From: Pseudomonadota bacterium
GTDB lineage: Bacteria; Pseudomonadota; Gammaproteobacteria; SZUA-229
Direction of reading: 5' to 3'
Assembly: GCA_015222915.1 (NCBI GenBank)
Contig: JADFWE010000274.1
Span: 1-7,064, forward strand
Length of the DNA stretch: 7,064 nucleotides
Under the pieces are notes generated by a model, which made no database searches, was not told where the DNA came from, and worked only from the letters and a program-made list of their open reading frames with translations. Positions 1 to 5,253 of the stretch are shown piece after piece. The position numbers were made by a program, and so were the translations under genes. The stretch's first letter is position 1; each line of letters starts with the position of its first letter.

Positions 1-26
1 GACGCCGAGGAAAAGCCTTTGATATT

Positions 27-155
27 TGTCATTGCGAGCGAAGCGCGGCAATCTCTATCAGGCGACTGTGCTATCTATGAGAGGTTGCTTCGTTCCTCGG
101 TAATTGCTCCTGCATTACTCTAATACCGTCCATCCATGGACGTATCGCAATGACA
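27..155. repeat. Palindromic MITE-like element with 11-bp perfect terminal inverted repeats
   Basis: TGTCATTGCGA at 27-37 is the exact inverse complement of TCGCAATGACA at 145-155. Inside, GCAATCTCT (48-56) pairs with AGAGGTTGC (80-88), with one G-T pair, and CGAAG (39-43) with CTTCG (88-92). A further hairpin GTCCAT/ATGGAC occupies 128-141. The left end (GTCATTGCGAGCGAAGCG...GCAATCTC) resembles a repeat I recall from many bacterial genomes. There is no coding capacity, and I see no convincing target duplication. Confidence 0.75.
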
Positions 156-159
156 CATT

Positions 160-215
160 AAAACAATGTTTTTATCTTCGCGTCTCTGCGCCTCGGCGGT
201 GAAGTTTTTGACTTT
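160..215 (-). repeat. Dispersed CGCAGAG-type repeat, copy A
   Basis: Read on the minus strand this is AAGTCAAAAACTT, then a GC-rich core of GCAGAGACGCGAAG type, then GATAAAAACATTGTTT. The same order of blocks recurs around 2442-2626: the outer block AAGTTTTTGACTT (202-214) matches 2613-2626, and the inner block ACAATGTTTTTATC (163-176) matches the inverse of about 2456-2470. CCTCGGCG (191-198) is the inverse of CGCCGAGG at 3-10, so a matching left arm begins at or before the window edge. Copy A flanks the MITE-like element at 27-155. Confidence 0.6.
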
Positions 216-300
216 AGTTTTCTCTGGAGGTCCGTTTCTAGCCGTACCAGGACATTGAACCACCTGCGACTACTGGTGCTTTTTGCATCTAGCGGTTAAC
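216..300. other. Remaining non-coding stretch downstream of the glutaredoxin gene
   Basis: Together with the repeats at 1-215 this completes the 300-nt gene-free region after the glutaredoxin stop. I find no RNA gene here. ACCAG (246-250) and CTGGT (273-277) could pair across a 22-nt loop, too weak to call a terminator. On the minus strand there is no GC-rich stem followed by a T run, so the end of the operon transcript is not visible. Confidence 0.4.
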
Positions 301-678
301 TCAGGCTGAAAAGGTTTCTTCCAGGTACTGATTGATCTCGCTTGACTCATACATCCACTGCACTGAACCGTCATCTTTCGTGATCTTCAGGCATGGCACC
401 TGATATTTACCGCCCTCATCGATCAGCTCCTGATTCCATTTCGGATCATAACGTGCATCACGGTTTTCTATGTTAAGACCTAGACGCCGGATCTGACGAC
501 GGGTCTTCACACAGAAAGGACACATCTGAAAATGGTACAGGGCCATGTTCTGCGTCTGCTTATCCACTTCGGCCTGCGCGTCTGCCGGACGCTGCATCGG
601 TTTTGGCCGCGTCAGCCAGTCTATTAAAATAATGATTTGCCCCAGCACCCAGCGTACCGGCTTGAATATAAACCCCAT
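301..678 (-). CDS. Membrane-associated glutaredoxin-like protein with CPFC active site
   Basis: Thiol-disulfide oxidoreductase of the glutaredoxin fold, preceded by a short hydrophobic segment. I prefer the ATG at 678 (125 residues), preceded by GGGA about 6 nt upstream; a GTG four codons earlier (690) is possible but falls in the 7-bp repeat. In the GTG numbering: hydrophobic stretch VLGQIIILIDWL (14-25) flanked by Arg/Lys on both sides, then a linker, then LYHFQMCPFCVKTRR with Cys57 and Cys60, the TVP-like QVPCLKI with cis-Pro99, and WMYESSEINQYL near the C terminus. The hydrophobic stretch is only about 12 residues and contains an Asp, so it may be a peripheral anchor rather than a full membrane span; topology is undecided. 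A similar anchored glutaredoxin is familiar to me from pseudomonads. It is 47 nt after lipA and likely last in the operon. Substrate unknown. Confidence 0.87.
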   Translation of the reverse strand: MGFIFKPVRWVLGQIIILIDWLTRPKPMQRPADAQAEVDKQTQNMALYHFQMCPFCVKTRRQIRRLGLNIENRDARYDPKWNQELIDEGGKYQVPCLKITKDDGSVQWMYESSEINQYLEETFSA

Positions 679-687
679 AATTTTTCC

Positions 688-729
688 CACTTAAAACCTA
701 TAACTTAAAACTTACAACCTATAACTTAT
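688..729. repeat. Heptanucleotide tandem repeat, about six copies, across the lipA/glutaredoxin junction
   Basis: Plus-strand units are CACTTAA, AACCTAT, AACTTAA, AACTTAC, AACCTAT, AACTTAT, in perfect 7-bp register, consensus AACYTAW. As a result a 13-bp direct repeat AACCTATAACTTA occurs at 695-707 and 716-728. The array fills the intergenic gap, contains the lipA TAA (726-728) and reaches the alternative GTG of the glutaredoxin gene (688-690). Confidence 0.85.
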
Positions 730-1763
730 AACGATCCCTGAAACTCACCAGAAGCCTGCAGATCGGCATGATAGGACGAACGCACCATCGGTCCGCTAGC
801 GACATGCCTGAAACCCAACGCCATCCCGACCTTATAAAGATCATCGAACTCTTCCGGGGTGACATAACGCTGCACCGGCAGGTGGTGCTTGCTCGGCTGC
901 AGATACTGCCCCAGGGTCAGCATCTCCACATCATGCGCACGCATATCCTTCATCACTTCGACCACCTCATCGATCTCTTCACCCAGCCCTAGCATGAGAC
1001 CCGATTTTGTCTGTACATCGGAGTGCGAAGCTTTAAACCGTTTCAACAGATCGAGCGACCACTGATAGTCTGAACCCGGACGACATTGTTTGTACAGACG
1101 AGGCACGGTTTCAAGGTTATGATTGAATACATCCGGCGGTGCCTGCTGCATGATATCCAGTGCCCGGTCCATCCGGCCACGGAAGTCCGGCACCAGCACT
1201 TCGACTTTTATCTCAGGATTGAGCGCACGTGTTTTCTCTATACATTCGACAAAGTGCGCAGCGCCGCCATCACGCAGATCATCACGGTCGACCGAGGTGA
1301 TCACCACGTAAGACAGGCCCATCGCATTGATGGTCTCTGCCAGATGTTTCGGCTCATCTTCATCCAGAGGATTCGGCCGACCATGTCCGACATCACAGAA
1401 TGGACAGCGACGCGTGCATATCTCACCCATGATCATAAAGGTTGCGGTACCCTTACCAAAACATTCACCAAGATTTGGGCAGGCTGCCTCTTCACATACG
1501 GTAAATAATTTCTGCTCACGCAGAACCGCCTTTAACTTTTTAGCATTGGGATGAAACGGTGATTTAGCACGGATCCAGCTGGGTTTACGCAAGCGCTCTG
1601 CCGGCTGCTGCACTTTTATCGGTATGCGTGCGACTTTTTCAGCACCCTTGAGTTTTTCGCCCTGCCTTACCTTGTGACCGGCCTTGCTAGCGGCCTTACT
1701 AGCGGCTTTATTGGCGACCTTATGAGGTGCCTTACTATCACTGTCCACTGATCGATTATTCAT
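726..1763 (-). CDS. lipA: Lipoyl synthase LipA (radical SAM)
   Basis: Inserts two sulfur atoms at C6 and C8 of protein-bound octanoate, using one 4Fe-4S cluster for SAM cleavage and sacrificing a second as sulfur source. The 345-residue protein has the auxiliary-cluster cysteines Cys90, Cys95 and Cys101 ([12 protein letters not shown]), the radical-SAM triad Cys116, Cys120 and Cys123 (CTRRCPFC), and the C-terminal RSSYHAD in which Ser330 corresponds to the auxiliary-cluster ligand Ser308 of E. coli. All ligands are offset by 22 from E. coli numbering. That offset matches an added N-terminal run of about six tetrapeptides of the form [S/H/N]K[A/V]x at residues 10-33, encoded by a 12-bp repeat. 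The ATG at 1763 overlaps the lipB stop. No ATG occurs between it and the cluster region, so the repeat is likely translated. The stop codon lies in a 7-bp tandem array. Confidence 0.97.
   Translation of the reverse strand: MNNRSVDSDSKAPHKVANKAASKAASKAGHKVRQGEKLKGAEKVARIPIKVQQPAERLRKPSWIRAKSPFHPNAKKLKAVLREQKLFTVCEEAACPNLGECFGKGTATFMIMGEICTRRCPFCDVGHGRPNPLDEDEPKHLAETINAMGLSYVVITSVDRDDLRDGGAAHFVECIEKTRALNPEIKVEVLVPDFRGRMDRALDIMQQAPPDVFNHNLETVPRLYKQCRPGSDYQWSLDLLKRFKASHSDVQTKSGLMLGLGEEIDEVVEVMKDMRAHDVEMLTLGQYLQPSKHHLPVQRYVTPEEFDDLYKVGMALGFRHVASGPMVRSSYHADLQASGEFQGSL
1668..1739 (-). repeat. 12-bp-period repeat inside lipA, six degenerate copies
   Basis: Plus-strand units in register from 1680 are GGCCTTGCTAGC, GGCCTTACTAGC, GGCTTTATTGGC, GACCTTATGAGG and TGCCTTACTATC, with a sixth degenerate unit at 1668-1679. 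The coding result is a run of tetrapeptides [S/H/N]K[A/V]x near the LipA N terminus, absent from the E. coli protein as I recall it. Confidence 0.85.
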
Positions 1764-2367
1764 AGTTCAAATTCTTTACCAGGATCTGCTGCAATTTTTC
1801 AGTCACGCCATCCAGTTCGACATCAGGATATAGATCCTTTAACCGGGTCACGGCGAGACCTTCGTAACCACAGGGGTTGATTCTAGCGAAAGGTTCAAGA
1901 TCCATATCCACATTTAGCGCAAGACCATGAAAACTGCAGCCTTTACGTATGCGCAGGCCCAAAGCCGCTATTTTAGCACTATTTACATAGACACCTGGCG
2001 CATCCGGCCTGGCGTTTGCGGAAACATCATACGTTGCCAACAGATCGATAATCGACTGCTCGAGGATCGTTACCAGCTGCCGCACCCCGATATCCAGACG
2101 TTTCAGATCCAGCAGGGTGTAGACCACAATCTGCCCGGGGCCGTGATAGGTGACCTGACCACCGCGATCGACATTGATGACCGGGATATCCCGCGGGTTC
2201 AAGACATGTTCGGCTTTGCCATTTTTACCGAGGGTGTATAGCGGCGGGTGCTGCAGGAACCATATCTCATCCGGTGTATCAGACTGACGCTGATCGGTGA
2301 AAGCCTGCATCTTCTGCCAAGTTTCCTGATAATCGACTACGCCGAGGTGACAGATTTTGGGAAGCAT
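1756..2367 (-). CDS. lipB: Octanoyl-[acyl-carrier-protein]:protein N-octanoyltransferase LipB
   Basis: Transfers octanoate from octanoyl-ACP to the target lysine of E2 and GcvH apo-proteins, the first step of lipoate assembly, in the cytoplasm. The 203-residue protein has the full-length LipB fold: [13 protein letters not shown] (67-79) with His75, RPDAPGVYV (120-128), catalytic Lys132 (equivalent to E. coli Lys135) in SAKIAALG, the SFHGLALNV strand (145-153), and catalytic Cys166 in INPCGYEG (E. coli Cys169). The ATG at 2367 gives the normal family N terminus, although no strong Shine-Dalgarno precedes it. Its TAA lies inside the start of lipA (8-nt overlap), implying translational coupling. 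Upstream is the repeat-rich 2368-2684 region. Confidence 0.97.
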   Translation of the reverse strand: MLPKICHLGVVDYQETWQKMQAFTDQRQSDTPDEIWFLQHPPLYTLGKNGKAEHVLNPRDIPVINVDRGGQVTYHGPGQIVVYTLLDLKRLDIGVRQLVTILEQSIIDLLATYDVSANARPDAPGVYVNSAKIAALGLRIRKGCSFHGLALNVDMDLEPFARINPCGYEGLAVTRLKDLYPDVELDGVTEKLQQILVKNLNYE

Positions 2368-2441
2368 AAGAGTAATGGAAACAATCCTGAAATATTACAA
2401 AGGTTCGCTTTCAGATAGAAGCAGACATAAAGAAAAAATTT

Positions 2442-2626
2442 CTCGCAAAGCCGCAAAGATAAAACATTATTTGTGTGTAGCAGCGTAGATTGGGCAGTCC
2501 CCGACAGGCTACCGTTAATAAAGATTACTGTGAAGGTGGACAATGCCCACCCTACAAAAACTAAAAGTTTTTCCTTTGCGTTCTCTGCGGCTCTGCGAGA
2601 GTAATATTTTTTAAGGTTTTTGACTT
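2442..2626. repeat. Dispersed CGCAGAG-type repeat, copy B, as an inverted pair
   Basis: CTCGCAAAGCCGCAAAGA at 2442-2459 and TCTCTGCGGCTCTGCGAG at 2582-2599 are inverted copies matching at 16 of 18 positions. A-rich or T-rich tracts lie outside each arm. The right arm continues into AAGGTTTTTGACTT (2613-2626), shared with copy A near 202-214. The left arm continues inward into GATAAAACATTATTT, also shared with copy A. The arms enclose a different small element at 2485-2555. The whole structure fills most of the gap between ybeD and lipB. Confidence 0.7.
2485..2555. repeat. Short palindromic element with GTAGgkTGGGCA ends
   Basis: GTAGATTGGGCA at 2485-2496 and the inverse of TGCCCACCCTAC at 2544-2555 match at 10 of 12 positions, bounding about 71 bp. 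At the right end GGTGG (2535-2539) and CCACC (2547-2551) form a small hairpin. The end sequence GTAGGGTGGGCA resembles a repeat I recall in intergenic regions of several proteobacteria. No coding potential. Confidence 0.6.
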
Positions 2627-2684
2627 CCGCTTCGTGTCAATCACCAACATAGCTTATCCTGCCCCTAATACATCAACACCAGAA

Positions 2685-2990
2685 TCAAAGTGCGATCGAA
2701 ACGTGCTCGCAGGCCGTCAGATCCATATAGATAGCATCAAGCTGATTCTTGCTCTGCGCGGTGATGGTGATGGTGATCGCCGTGTATTTACCATTCTTGC
2801 TGGGGTTCATCTTCAGCGCATCTTCAGCCAGGTCTTCGACATGACGATTGACGATCTCGATGACGGCTATCTCCAGCTCGTCACAGCTGAGACCCATGGC
2901 CTTGACCGGAAATTCACAGGGGAACTCCAGCAAAGTCTCGCCGTCTTTTAACGATAGGTCGTGTAATTTTATGTCTCTGTCATTACTCAT
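2685..2990 (-). CDS. ybeD: YbeD family protein (UPF0250/DUF493)
   Basis: Small conserved cytoplasmic protein, 101 residues, of unproven function. The E. coli homologue (87 residues) has an ACT-like fold and lies between dacA and lipB, as here; a regulatory role in lipoylation has been suggested mainly from this context. Family features: LLEFPCEFPVKAMG (20-33), the conserved NGKYTAITITITA strand (66-78) and the helix QLDAIYMDL (83-91). The N-terminal 15 residues are longer than in E. coli. The ATG at 2990 has a clear ribosome site, GGTGA at 2997-3001 with 6 nt spacing. It is 68 nt downstream of dat, with a hairpin between them, and is separated from lipB by about 317 nt of repeats, so linkage to lipB transcription is less certain than in compact operons. 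Confidence 0.92.
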   Translation of the reverse strand: MSNDRDIKLHDLSLKDGETLLEFPCEFPVKAMGLSCDELEIAVIEIVNRHVEDLAEDALKMNPSKNGKYTAITITITAQSKNQLDAIYMDLTACEHVSIAL

Positions 2991-2996
2991 AATGTT

Positions 2997-3001
2997 TCAC
3001 C
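2997..3001 (-). promoter_or_regulatory. ybeD: Ribosome binding site of ybeD
   Basis: GGTGA on the minus strand, 6 nt before the ATG at 2990. A second GGTGA lies 8 nt further upstream (3005-3009). It supports the 101-residue start over a shorter form like the 87-residue E. coli protein. Confidence 0.55.
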
Positions 3002-3015
3002 ATATCACCGAAGAT

Positions 3016-3034
3016 GCCTGCCCTGGAGGCAGGC
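3016..3034. other. Perfect hairpin between dat and ybeD
   Basis: GCCTGCC (3016-3022) and GGCAGGC (3028-3034) form a 7-bp GC-rich stem with a 5-nt loop. No T run follows on the minus strand, so an intrinsic terminator is not supported. It lies 14 nt before the ybeD ribosome site and could attenuate, protect or process the mRNA. A smaller hairpin, CGGC/GCCG at 3054-3065, overlaps the dat stop codon. Confidence 0.5.
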
Positions 3035-3058
3035 CTGAAGGTTACCATGGCAACGGCT

Positions 3059-3979
3059 TTAGCCGCCCTGCCTCAGCGTCTGTTTGTGCTGCTGATACAG
3101 GTCCATCATACGCTTCCACATCTCGCCCGCCACGCCTTTACTACTGGCGTTACTACTGGCGTTACCATTAGCCTTGCTATCGACACGCCCGACCGCATTA
3201 CCGTTCAGACAGATGACCGGTGCGATCTCACGGGTCGAACTGGTCATCCATATCTCATCAGCCTCATATAACTCAGCTTCTTTTATATCTCGCTCTTCGA
3301 CTAATATGGTGTTATTTTTCGCGATTTCAATCACCAGGTCACGGGTGATACCCGGCAGCAGTTTGTGACTGGTCGGCGGCGTGATCAAAACGCCATCTTT
3401 GATAATGAAAACATTGCTAGCCGTGCCTTCGGTCACGCCGCCATCTTTGATCAGTATGGCATCTTCCATGCCCGCCTCGGCGGCCTGCTGCTTGAGCATG
3501 ACATTCGCCACCAGCGAGGTGGATTTGATATCGCAGGCATTCCAGCGAAAATCATCGACAGTAATCACCGAGATACCGGCAGATGCCAGCTCGAGATCAG
3601 GCGGCGTTACCTGTAACACCATAGCGAACACGGTCGGTGGATGCTGCTCGCCATTCGGCGTTTTTACGGACAGATCACGTTTGACATAAGCCCCGCGGGA
3701 AACCTGCAGATAGATGGCCCTGTCATGACCGCTATTTGTATCCAGCAGTTCTGCAAAGATCGCTAGCCACTCATCCCTGCTACACGGGTTCTGCAGGCCG
3801 ATACGATCAAGACTGTTCAGCAGGCGTTTTAAATGTTTATCCAACGCCAGCAGGTTACCGCCGAAAACAGGAATAACTTCATAGACACCGTCACCGAAAA
3901 GAAACCCCCTGTCCATCACAGAGATGGTGGCATCTTCCACTGCCTTATATTGCCCGTTCAGATAAACCGTATTCGACAT
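3059..3979 (-). CDS. dat: D-amino acid aminotransferase (class IV, PLP-dependent)
   Basis: Probably interconverts D-alanine plus 2-oxoglutarate with pyruvate plus D-glutamate in the cytoplasm, feeding D-amino acids to or from peptidoglycan. The 306-residue protein follows the Bacillus D-AAT plan: DRGFLFGDGVYEV (23-35) with Tyr33 and Glu34, QVSRG (92-96), PLP Schiff-base Lys152 in CDIKS, TEGTASNVF (183-191) with PLP-contact Glu184, LLPGITRD (207-214) and MTSSTREIAPV (245-255). The loop after QVSRG reads AYVKRDLS; by eye it keeps an Arg but lacks the His that traps the substrate carboxylate in the Bacillus enzyme, so substrate range is uncertain. Residues 268-282 are a low-complexity Ser/Asn/Ala insert made by a 12-bp repeat. 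A good ribosome site (AGGT, 4-5 nt before the ATG) is visible. It lies 12 nt after dacA, whose reaction releases D-Ala, which fits recycling. A branched-chain aminotransferase or ADC lyase is a less likely alternative. Confidence 0.87.
   Translation of the reverse strand: MSNTVYLNGQYKAVEDATISVMDRGFLFGDGVYEVIPVFGGNLLALDKHLKRLLNSLDRIGLQNPCSRDEWLAIFAELLDTNSGHDRAIYLQVSRGAYVKRDLSVKTPNGEQHPPTVFAMVLQVTPPDLELASAGISVITVDDFRWNACDIKSTSLVANVMLKQQAAEAGMEDAILIKDGGVTEGTASNVFIIKDGVLITPPTSHKLLPGITRDLVIEIAKNNTILVEERDIKEAELYEADEIWMTSSTREIAPVICLNGNAVGRVDSKANGNASSNASSKGVAGEMWKRMMDLYQQHKQTLRQGG
3138..3173 (-). repeat. 12-bp-period repeat inside dat
   Basis: TTACTACTGGCG occurs twice exactly (3138-3149, 3150-3161), followed by a degenerate third unit TTACCATTAGCC (8 of 12 matching). 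On the coding strand the unit AACGCCAGTAGT encodes NASS twice. It lies in a C-terminal loop of Dat after the last conserved aminotransferase motif. Confidence 0.85.
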
Positions 3980-3991
3980 GACTACCTGTAG

Positions 3992-5131
3992 CTAATTAAT
4001 CATACGTAAGAAATAATCCTTTGCCTGCCGGAACATACTGCCTTCGTTCACCGTCTCAAGCGCAACCAGCGGTACCGTGACCAGCTCTTTTTCTCCCAGC
4101 GAAACTTTTACTACTCCGATCTGCTGCCCCTTGCTCACCGGAGCTTCGATGTTCTTGTCGATATCCATGGTAGCATCCAGCTCATCATAAGCACCGCGTG
4201 GAATCGTTACCGCAAGATCATCTGCCAGCCCCACGGAAACGGTCTCCAGCGCACCACTCCACACCCGCGGACGACTCAACACTTCACCCGCATTATAGAG
4301 CACGTGTGACTCATAAAAACGGAAACCATAGTTCAGCAGCGCCTGGCTGACACTGGCACGTGCTTTTTTACTGTCGGTACCCAGCACGATCGAGACGATA
4401 CGCATATCCGAACGTACCGCTGAAGACACCAGGCAATAACCTGCCGATTCCGTGTGACCGGTTTTTATACCGTCGACAGATTCATCTCGCCACAACAATT
4501 TGTTACGGTTGTACTGCTTGATATTGTTATAGGTAAATTCCTTTTCGGCATACCATGAATAATGCTCCGGGAATTTTTTGATGATAGCGATCGCGAGTTT
4601 TGCCAGATCACGCGCCGTCGTCAGATGCTGCTTGTCCGGCCAGCCGGTACTATTCACAAAATTAGTGCCATCCATACCCAGCTCAGCTGCATATTGATTC
4701 ATCAGCTGCACGAATGCATCTTCGGTACCGGCGATATGCTCTGCCAGTGCGACGCTGGCATCATTTCCCGACTGGATGATCAGCCCTTTCAGCAGATCGT
4801 GTACCGAGACCTTGGTATTTACCTCGAGGTACATCCTCGAGCCACCCATGCGCCAGGCCTTCTCGCTGATATCGACCATCTCATCCATCGCCAGGCGTCC
4901 GGCATCAAGCTCCTTATACACGATATAAGAGGTCATCATCTTGGTGATGCTTGCCGGCTCTATTTTCTCATCGGCATTTTTTTCGGCCAGCACTTTGCCG
5001 CTGGCAAAGTCGACGACAAAATAATTTTTTGCCGCGACATCCGGCGGTGCAGGTATCGGCTTGGCTGCCTGCACAGCACCAGCAGACATCATCGCTATGC
5101 AACAAAAGATAAAACTGTTAATTTTTTTCAT
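3992..5131 (-). CDS. dacA: D-alanyl-D-alanine carboxypeptidase, PBP5/PBP6 family (DacA/DacC)
   Basis: Low-molecular-mass penicillin-binding protein that removes the terminal D-Ala from pentapeptide stems, working on the periplasmic face of the inner membrane. I chose the ATG at 5131 (379 residues) because it starts a canonical signal peptide (MKKINSFIFCC..., ending GAVQA-AKP). The reading frame is open back to a TTG at 5257, but the extra 42 residues are polar and unlike a signal. Numbering from 5131: nucleophile Ser61 and general base Lys64 in the SITK motif, SGN at 121-123, KTG at 223-225. A beta-rich PBP5 C-terminal domain follows, then a terminal amphipathic helix (MFRQAKDYFLRMIN) of the kind that anchors PBP5 to the membrane. 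Length is slightly below E. coli PBP5 (403). The gene sits between rlpA and dat; the 122 nt upstream may hold a promoter. Shine-Dalgarno is weak. Distinction between dacA and dacC naming is not possible from sequence alone. Confidence 0.95.
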   Translation of the reverse strand: MKKINSFIFCCIAMMSAGAVQAAKPIPAPPDVAAKNYFVVDFASGKVLAEKNADEKIEPASITKMMTSYIVYKELDAGRLAMDEMVDISEKAWRMGGSRMYLEVNTKVSVHDLLKGLIIQSGNDASVALAEHIAGTEDAFVQLMNQYAAELGMDGTNFVNSTGWPDKQHLTTARDLAKLAIAIIKKFPEHYSWYAEKEFTYNNIKQYNRNKLLWRDESVDGIKTGHTESAGYCLVSSAVRSDMRIVSIVLGTDSKKARASVSQALLNYGFRFYESHVLYNAGEVLSRPRVWSGALETVSVGLADDLAVTIPRGAYDELDATMDIDKNIEAPVSKGQQIGVVKVSLGEKELVTVPLVALETVNEGSMFRQAKDYFLRMIN

Positions 5132-5197
5132 CACTGACGGTCGACGTAACCGCTGTGGAAGATACATCATTAAACTCAATTTTTTACTCGCTTTTTT

Positions 5198-5226
5198 ATA
5201 ATTTTTGACTGAAGTGATTTTGTCGC
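5198..5226 (-). promoter_or_regulatory. dacA: Possible weak sigma-70-type promoter for dacA
   Basis: On the minus strand GCGACA (5221-5226; 4 of 6 to TTGACA) and AATTAT (5198-5203; 4 of 6 to TATAAT) are 17 nt apart. A start near 5190 would leave a leader of roughly 60 nt before the ATG at 5131. It lies in the 122-nt A+T-rich gap after rlpA, one of the few sizeable gaps in the cluster. Pattern match only. Confidence 0.25.
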
Positions 5227-5253
5227 ATTTGACATGGTATGACATCAGAGCCA

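Noticed and set aside
220..300. tRNA-like GGTTCAA segment on the minus strand
   Set aside because: No acceptor, D-arm or anticodon stem could be formed around it.
1086..1508. 140-codon plus-strand ORF opposite lipA
   Set aside because: Lies entirely antisense to the conserved LipA core; its length follows from LipA codon use.
2337..2543. 68-codon minus-strand ORF upstream of lipB
   Set aside because: It overlaps the lipB start and runs through the palindromic repeats. The product has no recognisable domain, and there is no good ribosome site.
2442..2599. CRISPR-like array
   Set aside because: The repeated motifs are inverted, only two in number and differ from each other; there are no regular spacers and no cas genes.
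2612..2640. Possible promoter for lipB, with a perfect TTGACA on the minus strand at 2635-2640
   Set aside because: No acceptable -10 hexamer lies 16-19 nt downstream; the nearest TATTAC is about 28 nt away, inside the repeat.
3016..3034. Intrinsic terminator after dat
   Set aside because: The stem is good but no T run follows on the minus strand, and ybeD begins shortly after.
4562..5137. 191-codon plus-strand ORF opposite dacA
   Set aside because: Antisense shadow of the dacA catalytic domain, with His/Arg/Leu-rich composition typical of reverse-frame translation and no domain I recognise.
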